Assembly: GCA_964385635.1 (NCBI GenBank)
Contig: CAYLPU010000021.1
Location: 1 to 58,776 of the forward strand
Reading direction: 5' to 3'
DNA: 58,776 nucleotides
Origin: CAYLPU01 sp964385635
GTDB lineage: Bacteria; Chloroflexota; Anaerolineae; B4-G1
In this document: positions 7,387 to 16,913 of the stretch, piece by piece
How the letters are laid out: each line of letters opens with the position of its first letter
Position numbering within the stretch: the first letter of the stretch is position 1
The notes under the pieces: generated by a model
What the model was told of the DNA's origin: nothing
The model's database searches: none
What the model saw: only the letters and a program-made list of their open reading frames with translations
Position numbers and translations under genes: made by a program

Positions 7387-8340
7387 TTACTTCGTCTCCT
7401 GCCGTCGCACCCGCAGCACAATCACCAGCAGCAGCACCAGCGCCAGCGCCAGGTAGACGGCCGCGTAGATGATCCAGGCGGAAGGGATTGGAATGCGGTG
7501 ACCGGAGCCCACATCCATCCAGAAAAACCAAACCGTACTCTCCTCCTTCAGCACGATTTCGGTGAAAATAGCGGCCGTGATGGGACTGAGGCTGGCGAGA
7601 AAATAGAACAGGTACGTCAATATAGCCTCCGTGATCCACGGCCGCGGAGATGTGCCGTAGCCATACAGGCTGGTAATAGTGGGCTCCATCAGCACGGGTG
7701 CCAGGATCACGAACAATACCGGTATCCCGATCGTGGACAACAACGCCGTGGCGTAAGTCAATACGGTCGCAACCAACGTCGTGCGCACAAGGGACGAGAA
7801 GAACATGCCGACAATGGCGAAGGTAAAGGCGGTCACCAGTAGGAGGAGCAGCGCCAGCGCCAACTCCTCCACCACGACGCCCCCCAGGACGAAGGCCAGG
7901 CTCTCCAGTGGCACTGCCGCCAGAATCAGCAAAAACATGTACGTCAACGCGGAAACGAGTTTGCCGGCAACCAGCCTATGGGCGGGCAAGAGGGTCGTTC
8001 GCAGCAACTCGTAGGTCTTGCGCTCCCGCTCGCCACTGATCGCCCCAGCAGTGAAGGCCGGCGTGATGAACGTGACCATGAAGATCTCGATGAGGACAAC
8101 ACTGATGAAGACGACCTGGCCCAGCGAGGCCATATCCGGCGCTCCGCCAAGCCCGGAACTGTCCGCCACGAAAGCGTAGTAGACGATCGAGGTAAAGCAA
8201 CTCAACAGCAGCAGATAGACGGTCAGCACGACGAACGCCCGCGCACCGCGCATACGCCCCCGCAGTTCCTTGATCAAGAGTGGGTTCGACTCGCGGCGCA
8301 GCCAGCGGCGACGTTTGACCGTTGTAGACACTTCTCCCAT
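7387..8340 (-). CDS. ABC-2 type transporter permease
   Basis: This 317-residue polytopic protein starts at ATG 8340 (AGGAGG 7 nt upstream). After a basic start (RRRWLRRESNPLLIKELRGR) come about six membrane segments, including VVLTVYLLLLSCFTSIVYY, VVFISVVLIEIFMVTFITPA and a final AVYLALALVLLLVIVL. The loop ISGERERKTYELLRTT is the ABC-2 permease hallmark for contact with the ATPase. It is 10 nt from the preceding permease gene and clearly one exporter with it. Substrate unknown. Confidence 0.88.
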   Translation of the reverse strand: MGEVSTTVKRRRWLRRESNPLLIKELRGRMRGARAFVVLTVYLLLLSCFTSIVYYAFVADSSGLGGAPDMASLGQVVFISVVLIEIFMVTFITPAFTAGAISGERERKTYELLRTTLLPAHRLVAGKLVSALTYMFLLILAAVPLESLAFVLGGVVVEELALALLLLLVTAFTFAIVGMFFSSLVRTTLVATVLTYATALLSTIGIPVLFVILAPVLMEPTITSLYGYGTSPRPWITEAILTYLFYFLASLSPITAAIFTEIVLKEESTVWFFWMDVGSGHRIPIPSAWIIYAAVYLALALVLLLVIVLRVRRQETK

Positions 8341-8350
8341 TTCGTGCCTC

Positions 8351-9220
8351 CTACGCCCGCTTCAACCACCAGACGGCTGCCCATACCAGTAAAGCCGCCC
8401 CGACCATCTCAATAAACGCCACCGCTAACGACAACAGCGATGGCACCACCAGCACCATCGCTGGCATAGGCTGAGCCCAATCGACAAACTGCAGCGACCA
8501 GAGGCTAGAGAACAACATCTGCCCCAACCACAAGGCCACCCGCACCACGAGAATCGCACTGTACGAGACAACGATGGCCGCTCCCGACGAGCGACACAGC
8601 GCCGAGGCAAACAGCCCCACCGCCGCGTGGAGCGCCAGGTCACCCCATGGCTTGAGCCACCCTGCCACGCCCGTAAGCAACAGCCACACCCACGCCTGGT
8701 CTATGTCGAACCCGGAGTCTATCATAACAAGAGATAACAAGCCAGTCGAGCCACTTCCAGCCACCCAGATCAACTGGAATGGGGCCAACAGTATCAACAT
8801 CAGGACACCAGGCCACAGCCGCGCCAGGCAGCCGCCCAACTTACCCAGCACAATGGAACGTTCGGTCAGCAACGTCGCTCGCAGCAAGTCGAGCGTGCCC
8901 AGTTCGCGCTCACGGGCGATCGTCGTGGCGGTGAGCGCTGGAGCGATCCACGGCAGGGCCATGCTCAGCAACGAGGTAACAACGGTCACCAGACAGACCA
9001 CTGGTACGCCGGTGACGAGGGCTGCCACGTGTATCCCCCCTGGGTCGTCAAACAAGTCGCTAAAGACCAACAGCACGCCATAGCCCAGCGCGGCTCCCAA
9101 CAGCGCCGGATAGAACATGAAGAAGCGCCGCCCTGGCCACCAATGTTTGCGACGGACACGGCGCAACTCCAGCCGCAAGATGGGATGGTCGAGCACAGTC
9201 TGCCAGCGTTCGGTCAACAA
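8351..9220 (-). CDS. ABC-2 type transporter permease
   Basis: This 289-residue membrane protein starts at a TTG (9220) close behind GAGGTAGGAG. It begins with PILRLELRRVRRKHW and has about six membrane segments and the loop TTIARERELGTLDLLRATLL, equivalent to the ISGERERKTYELLRTT loop of its neighbour. The two permeases probably form a heterodimer with the ATPase encoded just upstream. The direction is most likely export, given the ABC-2 fold. Confidence 0.88.
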   Translation of the reverse strand: MLTERWQTVLDHPILRLELRRVRRKHWWPGRRFFMFYPALLGAALGYGVLLVFSDLFDDPGGIHVAALVTGVPVVCLVTVVTSLLSMALPWIAPALTATTIARERELGTLDLLRATLLTERSIVLGKLGGCLARLWPGVLMLILLAPFQLIWVAGSGSTGLLSLVMIDSGFDIDQAWVWLLLTGVAGWLKPWGDLALHAAVGLFASALCRSSGAAIVVSYSAILVVRVALWLGQMLFSSLWSLQFVDWAQPMPAMVLVVPSLLSLAVAFIEMVGAALLVWAAVWWLKRA

Positions 9221-9250
9221 CTCCTACCTCGCCCCCCTGGTCTTACCAGT

Positions 9251-10222
9251 CTACGACACAATCCCCTCCGTCAGCCGCATGAACACATCTTCCAGATCAC
9301 CGGTCTTCTCGTGGAACATCATCACCGGGAAACCCATGCCCACCATCTCGCTCAACAGCCGGGCCAGCGCATCGTCGTTTCCCGTGAATACGACCTGCAG
9401 ATCTCCCTCGCCATTCCCCGCCACCGGCTCGACACGCACCACGTCCGGCCGGTCTGCCAGCCAGGCATGTACCTCCCCAACGGCTCGGCTGAGCCCGCAG
9501 AAGTCCTGTCCCATCAACCCGATCCGCACAACGCGCTGGGCCTGAATACGTTGCCGCATCTCCTCCAGCGTACCTGCCGCCACCAAGCGCCCTGCCTCAA
9601 TAATGCCAATATGCGTGCAGATCTCCTCAATCTCGGAGAGAATATGGGAGGAGACGAAAATCGTCTTGCCCATGGCCTGCAATTCGCGCAGAAGTTCGCG
9701 GATCTCAATTCTCGCCCGTGGATCCAGGCCCGAAGCCGGCTCGTCGAGGATCAACACCTGCGGGTCGTGGGCCAGCGCCCGGGACAGGCACAGCCGCTGC
9801 TTCATCCCTCGCGACAACGCATCCACGTAGTCATCCCGCCGGCCGGCCAGGTCCACCAACTCCAACAGATCGTCCACCAGCCGCTGGCGCGTCTCCAGGG
9901 GTATCTCGTAGCAGGCGGCGAAGAAATCCAGGTATTCCCAGACCTTCATGTCGCCGTAGACGCCGAAGAAGTCGGGCATATAACCAATGGCCCGTCGCAC
10001 ATCTCGCCGCTCTTTGAGTACCGAATGGCCCGCCACCCACGCCTCTCCTGCCGTCGGACGTAAGAGTGTCACCAGGATGCGCATCGTCGTCGTCTTGCCC
10101 GCTCCATTAGGCCCGATGAAGCCGAATACCACCCCCTCCTCGACCGTGAGGTCCAGTTCTTCCACTGCCGTCAGCCGGCCATATCGCTTGGTCAGCCCTC
10201 GCGTCTCAATAATCGTCGCCAT
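9251..10222 (-). CDS. ABC transporter ATP-binding protein (ABC-2 exporter)
   Basis: ABC ATPase of about 323 residues with Walker A GPNGAGKTT, signature LSRGMKQRL, Walker B VLILDEPASGLDP and H-loop VSSHIL. The C-terminal 100 residues are the extra domain common to drug- and lipid-type ABC-2 ATPases. The ATG at 10222 shares one base with the stop of the upstream gene (TGATG), suggesting translational coupling; a GTG at 10225 is the alternative. It energises the two permeases directly downstream. Confidence 0.93.
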   Translation of the reverse strand: MATIIETRGLTKRYGRLTAVEELDLTVEEGVVFGFIGPNGAGKTTTMRILVTLLRPTAGEAWVAGHSVLKERRDVRRAIGYMPDFFGVYGDMKVWEYLDFFAACYEIPLETRQRLVDDLLELVDLAGRRDDYVDALSRGMKQRLCLSRALAHDPQVLILDEPASGLDPRARIEIRELLRELQAMGKTIFVSSHILSEIEEICTHIGIIEAGRLVAAGTLEEMRQRIQAQRVVRIGLMGQDFCGLSRAVGEVHAWLADRPDVVRVEPVAGNGEGDLQVVFTGNDDALARLLSEMVGMGFPVMMFHEKTGDLEDVFMRLTEGIVS

Positions 10223-12612
10223 CACCGCTGCCCTCTGATCATGATCGTCAGACCCTCCACATCAGCCGGCCATTCAGCATCCGCCTCCAACCGCAGGCGC
10301 AAATCACCCAACGAGGACAGGTAAGCCCCACCGCTCGGAATCGAATGTTGCCCCCAACCGTCATCCAATCTCTCCCAAGCGCCACTTTTCCAGTTCCACA
10401 GCGAGACCGTCGGTGGATGAGCCATGTTACCATTGCTGCTACCCCACATATTCAGTACCAGTTCGTCCACTTGCCGCACTCTCACTCCAGGCCAAACAGT
10501 GAAGCGGAACACAATCTCCACTCCAGGCTCCAAACGAAAGCCTTCGGACCGCACGTCCACGTAGCTCGTGGTCTCTTCTACCTGGCGCTCAATGAGACCC
10601 GGCGGGATGGTGACCGTCGTGCCCGCCTCCAGCCCTGCGACCGGCAAAGCGTAAAGGTAGAGGGCCGTTTCGACCGTCGAAAAGGGGCGCTCCACCACCT
10701 CGGCCAGCAATGGACAATCCTCCTCCGCCCAGCCCGCCAGATATACCTTACTATCCTTCAGAACAGCCTTCCCATAGGGAAAAAGTGCCTGAAGGAACTG
10801 ATAGCGACGGTACAGGGTATGGTCATTCCAATAATCTCCCGGCCCCAGAATTCGCTCCGGCATGTCCTCGAAAGGCGGCAAGGCTGTCCCGATCGCTGTG
10901 TGGACCGAGACAACCTGTCCCGGTTCCAGGTCACCCAACCGTCGCTCGTCATCACCCACGATGAGAACAACATCCTTCAAAAGCATCTCGCCATTGCGTA
11001 CCGTCCCCTCCAGCCACATCTCGCCCGCTGCGCCCACGACCAACCCCAGGTCAGTCTTGATGCCCGGCACCTCCGCGTATCCCTCGGCCACGAAGGACTG
11101 GATGCCGCCCACGTCCACCCGCAGGCCCGTCACAGTGCAGCCCTCCGTTTTCTCAATGACGTGCAGCGGTCGCGCAGCCGACCCGCCACCACCAGGGATT
11201 TCGCGCACCCCTGCACTCGCCACCCACACGTCGTAAGCCGTGCGCCTGGGCGAGAAGATCCCCACCACTTCACTCACGCGGCCTACCCTCATCCCCTCCG
11301 GCACATACACCACCGCCAACCGGTGCACAATCGCCAGATCACCCCGGATCTGGAAGCCTGTCACATAAGCACACGCCGTAAATCCCACGATCAACGCCGG
11401 GATGGTCAGCCAGGCCAATTCTCTCCGGTCCAGTTTGCGCAAGATGACGTAGTTGACCGGGCCGATGAGCAGCGTATAGACGAGCATGAAGGCCAGAATA
11501 TGCAGCATGGAGGGGGCTTCCAGGCCAGGGATAGCATTGACCGCGTCTCGGGCACGGTGTCCATTGGACACGCTGGGCCATGAAGCACCCACGCTTCCTG
11601 ATCTGACGATGAATCCCCAAAGACGGACGTTATCATTCCAATGGGTGAAAGGGTTCAACCCTGCGTCGAAGGCCAGAAAGTCCACCTTGCCCGCCCCATA
11701 GTTACGGCGGGCCAGCAAGATGAGGTCACCTTGCTCATCCTCCTGCTCAATGATGGCTTCTCCGTCACGCAGGCTGGCCTCGGCCACAGCGTATGGACCC
11801 GCAGCGACGGATGCGCTCCACTGCTCGCCCAGCATCCACAGATCGTGCACCGAGCGTATGCCATCCACTGCGACCGGCAGCAAGTCGGCTACGGTAGCGA
11901 CCGTGCGCGCTGCCCCCGCGCCGCCACCCACGATCAGGTGTCCCCCGTGAACCACCCACGTCTCCAGTGCCTGCCGTTGCTCACTACTGAGCACAGTCGT
12001 GTCCACATCGTTCAGGATCAGTACGTCGAGCCCCTCCCAACCTAGCGGGTTGGATGGAAGCGTCTCCAGGCTCAGGTGGGCCACCGCCCCCCTCCTGCGG
12101 GCTATCGCGGCATCGCTCAGAAAGTTGAGCGCCGAGGGGTTACTGCTGGCGACACCGCAGAGCCAATCCTCCTCGTCCAACCATATCACTTCGACCTGCT
12201 GTGCCGAGAGCACCTCGTCCTGTCCATCGCTGGCGAGCAATTCCACCGTCAGATGAGAGCGAGAATACGTATCAGTAGATGGAAGATACAAGAAGTAAGC
12301 CTTGCGCGAACGTGCCGGGAGCACGACCCGCTTGACGTACACATCGGGATCGGTACTTCCGCTCACATCGCCGACGGCGACGCGCAACTCCCCTTCAACG
12401 TCCGCACCTTCGTTCGAGAGGACAACGTACACCGGACACCAGGCGCCACCGTTGTCGTCATAACGGCAGTAGCCATCGAAGCCGACCGTGACCTGCATCG
12501 CCGGGCCGCCTTCCTGGGCGACAGCAGCCCCACACATCCAGACCAAGGAGACTACGGTGGCAAGTAGAGCGGCTTTCCACAGCCGCCGTAGTACCCGCGC
12601 TGTTCTCTTCAC
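10222..12612 (-). CDS. Large exported/membrane protein with GATase-like domain, function unknown
   Basis: This 796-residue protein starts at GTG 12612 (AGGAG upstream). It begins with a signal peptide (KAALLATVVSLVWMCGAAVA followed by QEGG). The N-terminal half is beta-rich and extracytoplasmic and contains a glutamine-amidotransferase-like segment (VLILNDVDTTVL...WVVHGGHLIVGGGAGA). Membrane segments near residues 375-430 include MLVYTLLIGPVNYVIL and TIPALIVGFTACAYVTGF, and a long second beta-rich part follows. It overlaps the ABC ATPase gene by 1 nt, so it is the first gene of the exporter operon. Proteins of this layout accompany ABC-2/MoxR/DUF58 clusters; the role is unknown. Confidence 0.75.
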   Translation of the reverse strand: MKRTARVLRRLWKAALLATVVSLVWMCGAAVAQEGGPAMQVTVGFDGYCRYDDNGGAWCPVYVVLSNEGADVEGELRVAVGDVSGSTDPDVYVKRVVLPARSRKAYFLYLPSTDTYSRSHLTVELLASDGQDEVLSAQQVEVIWLDEEDWLCGVASSNPSALNFLSDAAIARRRGAVAHLSLETLPSNPLGWEGLDVLILNDVDTTVLSSEQRQALETWVVHGGHLIVGGGAGAARTVATVADLLPVAVDGIRSVHDLWMLGEQWSASVAAGPYAVAEASLRDGEAIIEQEDEQGDLILLARRNYGAGKVDFLAFDAGLNPFTHWNDNVRLWGFIVRSGSVGASWPSVSNGHRARDAVNAIPGLEAPSMLHILAFMLVYTLLIGPVNYVILRKLDRRELAWLTIPALIVGFTACAYVTGFQIRGDLAIVHRLAVVYVPEGMRVGRVSEVVGIFSPRRTAYDVWVASAGVREIPGGGGSAARPLHVIEKTEGCTVTGLRVDVGGIQSFVAEGYAEVPGIKTDLGLVVGAAGEMWLEGTVRNGEMLLKDVVLIVGDDERRLGDLEPGQVVSVHTAIGTALPPFEDMPERILGPGDYWNDHTLYRRYQFLQALFPYGKAVLKDSKVYLAGWAEEDCPLLAEVVERPFSTVETALYLYALPVAGLEAGTTVTIPPGLIERQVEETTSYVDVRSEGFRLEPGVEIVFRFTVWPGVRVRQVDELVLNMWGSSNGNMAHPPTVSLWNWKSGAWERLDDGWGQHSIPSGGAYLSSLGDLRLRLEADAEWPADVEGLTIMIRGQR

Positions 12613-12669
12613 ACAACCGCTCCTGCTGCGAGATTAACGTGGGTGCGTTTCAAATCAGTTGAGGAGCAG

Positions 12670-12707
12670 GCATCCCCAGATGCCGTCCCGGTCGCATCTG
12701 GGGATGC
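12670..12707. other. Strong hairpin in the leader of the minus-strand operon
   Basis: Perfect 14-bp arms at 12670-12683 (GCATCCCCAGATGC) and 12694-12707 are separated by 10 nt. The hairpin lies between the predicted minus promoter (12801-12828) and the GTG at 12612, so it would be in the mRNA leader. It could be an attenuator or simply a small repeat. No U-tract follows on either strand. Confidence 0.45.
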
Positions 12708-12800
12708 TCCCTCCTCTGTCAACCGAGATGAAACACACAACCCGATTCATATTTATGACGTCCCACGATGAACCAGGGTTCCAACCTATACGTTGCGGCT

Positions 12801-12828
12801 ATTATAGCATATCCCCCACCAGGCTCAA
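12801..12828 (-). promoter_or_regulatory. Promoter for the minus-strand ABC-2/membrane operon
   Basis: On the minus strand, TTGAGC (12828-12823) and a perfect TATAAT (12806-12801) are separated by 16 nt. Transcription would start near 12795 and give a leader of about 180 nt before the GTG at 12612. Confidence 0.6.
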
Positions 12829-12880
12829 CTCCGACTAGCAGACGAATCCACGACGATTGCTCGACGCACTGTGCAGGCGC

Positions 12881-12908
12881 TTGCACCGAGACTATTTCCC
12901 GATATAAT
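12881..12908 (+). promoter_or_regulatory. Promoter for the GT-C-like membrane protein gene
   Basis: TTGCAC (12881-12886) and TATAAT (12903-12908) are 16 nt apart. The start would be near 12915, giving a short leader before the ATG at 12932. With the opposing promoter at 12801-12828, this 319-bp gap is a divergent promoter region. Confidence 0.65.
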
Positions 12909-12931
12909 AGGGCCAGGAAGAATAACAAACA

Positions 12932-14917
12932 ATGCGCCTCTTCCCACGCACACTGACCCACCCTGCCATTGCCTCCGCCCTCGTTGCGCTGGCACTCACC
13001 GGCCTGCTGTACGGGGGCGCGCTTACGCTCCCCCTGTTCTCCGACGACTTAGTCCAGATTCCCTGGCTGAAAGCCATCTCGTGGCGCGAGTTGTGGTCCA
13101 GCCCCAGCCCCTATGGTTACTACCGGCCTCTGTGGTACACACTCTGGCGCTTGTGGGGTGGGCTCGTCGGTGGCCTCCACCCTCCGGGCCTGCACCTCCT
13201 CAACCTGGTCACCCATTGCGCCGCCTCCTGGCTCTCGGGCCTGTTGGCCGCAGCCTGGATACGACCAGGCACGGACAAGGGCGCGAACAAGTCGCACCCC
13301 TACATTCCCGCCTGTTTGGCCACTGCAGTGTTCGCTGCCTTCCCTTTCTCACGCCAGGCCGTCGCCTGGCCGGGCGCGGTGTACAACCCGTTGGTCAGCG
13401 CAATGGCAGCCGGCGCACTGCTCGCCTACGATCACGGCCGCCAGGGCCACGGGAGGCGCTGGATCGGGCTGGCGCTGCTACTAGCGGCGTTGGCTCCACT
13501 CAACTACGAGAGCGGCCTATTGGTCGGGCCTCTCATAGTGCTGACCGAAGGAGTGGGCGTCCTCCAGCGTCGCTGGCAGCGCCTCTCCTGGTGGCCACTG
13601 GTCTTTGCCGGCCTGTTTCTAGCCTCGTTTGCAATCTGGCGCACTATGCGCGGAACCGGAGCCATCGGCTTCGGTCTCAATGCACCTGACCTGCTGCACA
13701 ACGCAGGCTACCTGGTGCAGGGTATGATCTACCCCACGGCACCATTGGCACAACGACTGGCCGCACGGCACGGGCTCGACCCCGAAACCAGCCTGTGGAT
13801 CATTGCCCTGCCGACCCTGGCGTTGCTGGTCTGGAGCGGGCTGCGGTGGAACCGGGGCGCGTTCTGGCTGGGGGCGGGCTGGTTCGCGCTTTTCGCCCTG
13901 CCCCCGGTGATCGCGATGGAGGCCGACTGGTTCGCGCTGGCCCCTCGCTTCCTGTACATGACGGCGGCAGGCGTCTCCCTGGTGTGGGCAGCAGCCGCTA
14001 GCGCCTGGATTGCACGTTTGCGCCCCTCCTGGCGCATAGCGGTGACAGGGCTGCTGCTAGCAGCACTGCTGACCCCGGCAGTCACCTTCGTCCACGACGG
14101 GATGCGCCTTTACAAAATGGCCGGTGAAAGCATCTGGGATGCAACGGAGGCAGCCACGCGCGAGCAGCCTCTGCTGCTGGTCAACCTGCCCATGCGAATC
14201 ACGCCACGCAGCCGTACCTACCCGCTAGGCTTCGAGGGTATCACCCCGCTACCCACGCGCGTCACCGCCGAGGGACTCATCTACGCCCACACCAACATCC
14301 GCAACGCGGCCGAGGCCATCGCCCTTGGCGTCATCGCCGTGGACGATCCGCCGGCCTACACCTACCAACTTTTCGGCCACCTGATCGGTTGGGATGAACT
14401 GCCGGTCACCGCCCGCCAAGCCCACGCCGTCTACTTGACTCGGTATGAACCCGATCACATCCACCTGGTCGAGGCCGGGGCGGTGGCAACGACCGCTCCG
14501 CCGGGTGACTCGCTGGCCCGCTTTGGGGACCGCGTGACGCTGCTGGATGTAGCCTGCACCTGCGACAAGACCGGACAGGTACACCTCACTATGCACTGGC
14601 AGGTCGAACCGGCCGTGGAGACCGGCATGACCGTCTTCGCGCACCTGCTTGGCCCAGACAACAGGCGGGTCTCGCAGGCCGACGGCCACCCACTGCTCGG
14701 AATGTTCCCCTTCTGGCTGTGGAATGCCGGTGAGATCGTGCGCGACGTGCGCCACTTCGACACCCCGCAGCCAGGAGAGTACAGCGTCGCCCTGGGCGTG
14801 TGGGACCCCGCCAGCGGAACGCGGCTGCCCGCCACGGCCGCCGACGGCTCACCCTGGCCGGATCAAGTCGTCCGGGCCGGCCCGTGTACCTGCAGATCTG
14901 CAGACAACCCACGATAA
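12932..14917 (+). CDS. GT-C-like polytopic membrane protein (PMT/ArnT-like), probable glycosyltransferase
   Basis: This 661-residue protein has about 10-12 membrane segments in its first 400 residues and a soluble beta-rich domain at the end. The first extracytoplasmic loop carries LFSDDL, placed where GT-C glycosyltransferases have their acidic motif, followed by YYRPLWYTLW. It would transfer a sugar from a lipid-linked donor outside the membrane. The C-terminal domain (LTMHWQVEPAVETG, then PGEYSVALGVWDPASG) is often found in such proteins. It is monocistronic. The enzyme class is inferred from topology and motif only. Confidence 0.6.
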   Translation: MRLFPRTLTHPAIASALVALALTGLLYGGALTLPLFSDDLVQIPWLKAISWRELWSSPSPYGYYRPLWYTLWRLWGGLVGGLHPPGLHLLNLVTHCAASWLSGLLAAAWIRPGTDKGANKSHPYIPACLATAVFAAFPFSRQAVAWPGAVYNPLVSAMAAGALLAYDHGRQGHGRRWIGLALLLAALAPLNYESGLLVGPLIVLTEGVGVLQRRWQRLSWWPLVFAGLFLASFAIWRTMRGTGAIGFGLNAPDLLHNAGYLVQGMIYPTAPLAQRLAARHGLDPETSLWIIALPTLALLVWSGLRWNRGAFWLGAGWFALFALPPVIAMEADWFALAPRFLYMTAAGVSLVWAAAASAWIARLRPSWRIAVTGLLLAALLTPAVTFVHDGMRLYKMAGESIWDATEAATREQPLLLVNLPMRITPRSRTYPLGFEGITPLPTRVTAEGLIYAHTNIRNAAEAIALGVIAVDDPPAYTYQLFGHLIGWDELPVTARQAHAVYLTRYEPDHIHLVEAGAVATTAPPGDSLARFGDRVTLLDVACTCDKTGQVHLTMHWQVEPAVETGMTVFAHLLGPDNRRVSQADGHPLLGMFPFWLWNAGEIVRDVRHFDTPQPGEYSVALGVWDPASGTRLPATAADGSPWPDQVVRAGPCTCRSADNPR

Positions 14918-15021
14918 CCTCCGCGTAACACAATTGTAACCCCCCCGAAACCCTCTTTCCGTGCTACTCGTGGTATCATCATTAGACCAATACGAACACG
15001 TGGTGCGCGAAAGGGCAAGAG

Positions 15022-16047
15022 ATGCAAGTTGACAAGACAATGAACCGCCGCGAGTTCCTGAAGCACGCCAGTGCTGCGCTGACCTGGCTGGCGCTACCCC
15101 GCACACCCTTGTCAACCAGTCAAATGACGACTGCAGCGTCGCCTGCCTCGTTAGGACGCATCGCCACCTGGTGGCGCCAGGCGGTGCGCAGCAGGCCTTC
15201 CCGGCAGGCCGAATGGGTAGCGTGGAAGAGACGCGACGAAGTCATCCCGCTTTATGCCGCGGTCACAGGCGAAGCCCCCTGGTCCAGCAATCCCATCTGG
15301 TACCAGACCGACGGGGGCTTCATCCATAGCGGCTACGTGCAGCCTGTGGAGAACGCTCCCAACGCCGAGGTCATCACCGAGGTGGGTGCACCGGGCTTCT
15401 GGGCCCAGGTCTGCGTGCCTATCGCCGAGGCTCGCTGGCAGCCCACCAGCCGCTACGTGGGATACAAGCTGTACTATGGCACTGTCTACCGCGTCGTCGG
15501 CGCTGTGGCTGATGCCGATGGCAATTGGTGGTACCGGCTCAAGGAGGGCATTACCTACGCGCCCGGCCCTTATGTGCCATCCTGGTCCATACGCCGCATC
15601 CCGGCTGAGGAGATGGCCCCTATCTCGCCTGGTCGCTCCGACAAGTGGATGCAGATCGACATTGATGCGCAGACACTGACCTGCTTCGAGGGACAGACTG
15701 TCGTATTTAGCACGCGGATCTCTTCTGGCGTGGCTGGAAAGGCAACACCGCGCGGTGAGCACCGCGTGCTTTACAAGCGCCATACCAGTCGCATGATCGG
15801 CGGAAGTGAAGGGGATCGCTATGACCTCCCGGGCGTTGCCTTCCCGGTCTATTTTACCTGGTCAACCGTCGCCATCCACGGCACCTACTGGCATAACGAC
15901 TTTGGCCGGCGGCATAGCCATGGTTGCGTAAACGTGACCAACCAGGCCGCCCAGTGGATTTTCCGCTGGACCGATCCACTGGTTCCATATACCGAATATA
16001 GGACAAACGGAACGCCCACAGATGGAACACACATTATCGTCGTCTGA
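15022..16047 (+). CDS. Tat-exported L,D-transpeptidase (YkuD domain) with SH3-like domain
   Basis: This 341-residue protein begins with a twin-arginine signal (MNRREFLKHASAALTWLALP), so it is exported folded. Next come two SH3-like stretches (residues about 60-180, including TVYRVVGAVADADGNWWYRL) and a C-terminal YkuD domain. The catalytic motif is IHGTYWHNDFGRRHSHGCVN, with the nucleophilic Cys in SHGC. It would cross-link or anchor peptidoglycan stems outside the membrane. ATG 15022 (weak AAGGG upstream) is taken; ATG 15040 would begin directly at MNRREF. Confidence 0.88.
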   Translation: MQVDKTMNRREFLKHASAALTWLALPRTPLSTSQMTTAASPASLGRIATWWRQAVRSRPSRQAEWVAWKRRDEVIPLYAAVTGEAPWSSNPIWYQTDGGFIHSGYVQPVENAPNAEVITEVGAPGFWAQVCVPIAEARWQPTSRYVGYKLYYGTVYRVVGAVADADGNWWYRLKEGITYAPGPYVPSWSIRRIPAEEMAPISPGRSDKWMQIDIDAQTLTCFEGQTVVFSTRISSGVAGKATPRGEHRVLYKRHTSRMIGGSEGDRYDLPGVAFPVYFTWSTVAIHGTYWHNDFGRRHSHGCVNVTNQAAQWIFRWTDPLVPYTEYRTNGTPTDGTHIIVV

Positions 16048-16073
16048 GCAAGGCACGATTTCGGAGGGACGCC

Positions 16074-16913
16074 ATGGACAAGAATACTTTCGATGTCCTC
16101 ATCCTGATCGGCCGGCCAGCCTCCGGCAAGAGTGAGATCATTGACTTCCTGACACACTCCCCCCCTGACACCCGGCGACGCAGGTGGCACGTCGCCGCTC
16201 CTGATGTTCTCGATGATTTCCCTATGCTCTGGACCTGGTTCGAGGAGGACCACATCCTGAGCAAACGGCTAGGACAGCCGAGACTGCACACCGACGCCGA
16301 CGGCTACTTCAAATACCGCCATCTCTGGCATCTATTGATCGAGCGGTTAAGCCTGGAGTACCACAGGCGGCTACGCGACGATCCTACGTATCACGACCAC
16401 ACCACGGCGATCATCGAATTCGCCCGGGGCAGCGAGCACGGAGGCTATGCGGAGGCATTTCCACGTTTGGCCGACGACATCCTCCAGCGGGCCGCCGTCG
16501 TCTATGTGCACGTCTCCTTTGCAGAATCGCTGCGCAAGAACCATCACCGGTTCAACCCTGAGCGGCCAGATAGCATCCTGGAACACACGGTGCCTGATGA
16601 GAAACTAACACGACTCTACCGCGATGACGACTGGGCCGCGTTCAGCGCTGGCGATCCAGACTTCCTCACTGTGCGATCTATCCGCGTGCCTTATGTCGTC
16701 TTCGAGAACGAGGACGACGTGACGACCGGCAAGCCCGACCTGTTGGCGGCCCGACTGGAGGCAGTACTAAGGCGACTGTGGGAATTACAGTGCTCCCACC
16801 AGAAGGGTCTGTCAGCCCCACCCTCCCGCTTACCTGCTCTCCTGGATTTTGACGTAGAAGCAGAGCATCACGCTCCCGTAGGTACGCTGGTCGAAGAGTT
16901 CCAGATGATCTAG
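16074..16913 (+). CDS. P-loop NTPase-like protein, function unknown
   Basis: This 279-residue protein starts at ATG 16074 (GGAGGG upstream). LILIGRPASGKSEIIDFL is a Walker A within the first strand and helix. IIEFARGSEHGGYAEAF and AAVVYVHVSFAESLRKNHHR look like later core strands of a kinase-like P-loop fold. No specific family is recognised; a nucleotide or small-molecule kinase is possible. It starts 26 nt after the L,D-transpeptidase gene. Its 3' end overlaps the convergent rsmD gene by 84 nt, so the last 28 codons are read on both strands. Confidence 0.6.
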   Translation: MDKNTFDVLILIGRPASGKSEIIDFLTHSPPDTRRRRWHVAAPDVLDDFPMLWTWFEEDHILSKRLGQPRLHTDADGYFKYRHLWHLLIERLSLEYHRRLRDDPTYHDHTTAIIEFARGSEHGGYAEAFPRLADDILQRAAVVYVHVSFAESLRKNHHRFNPERPDSILEHTVPDEKLTRLYRDDDWAAFSAGDPDFLTVRSIRVPYVVFENEDDVTTGKPDLLAARLEAVLRRLWELQCSHQKGLSAPPSRLPALLDFDVEAEHHAPVGTLVEEFQMI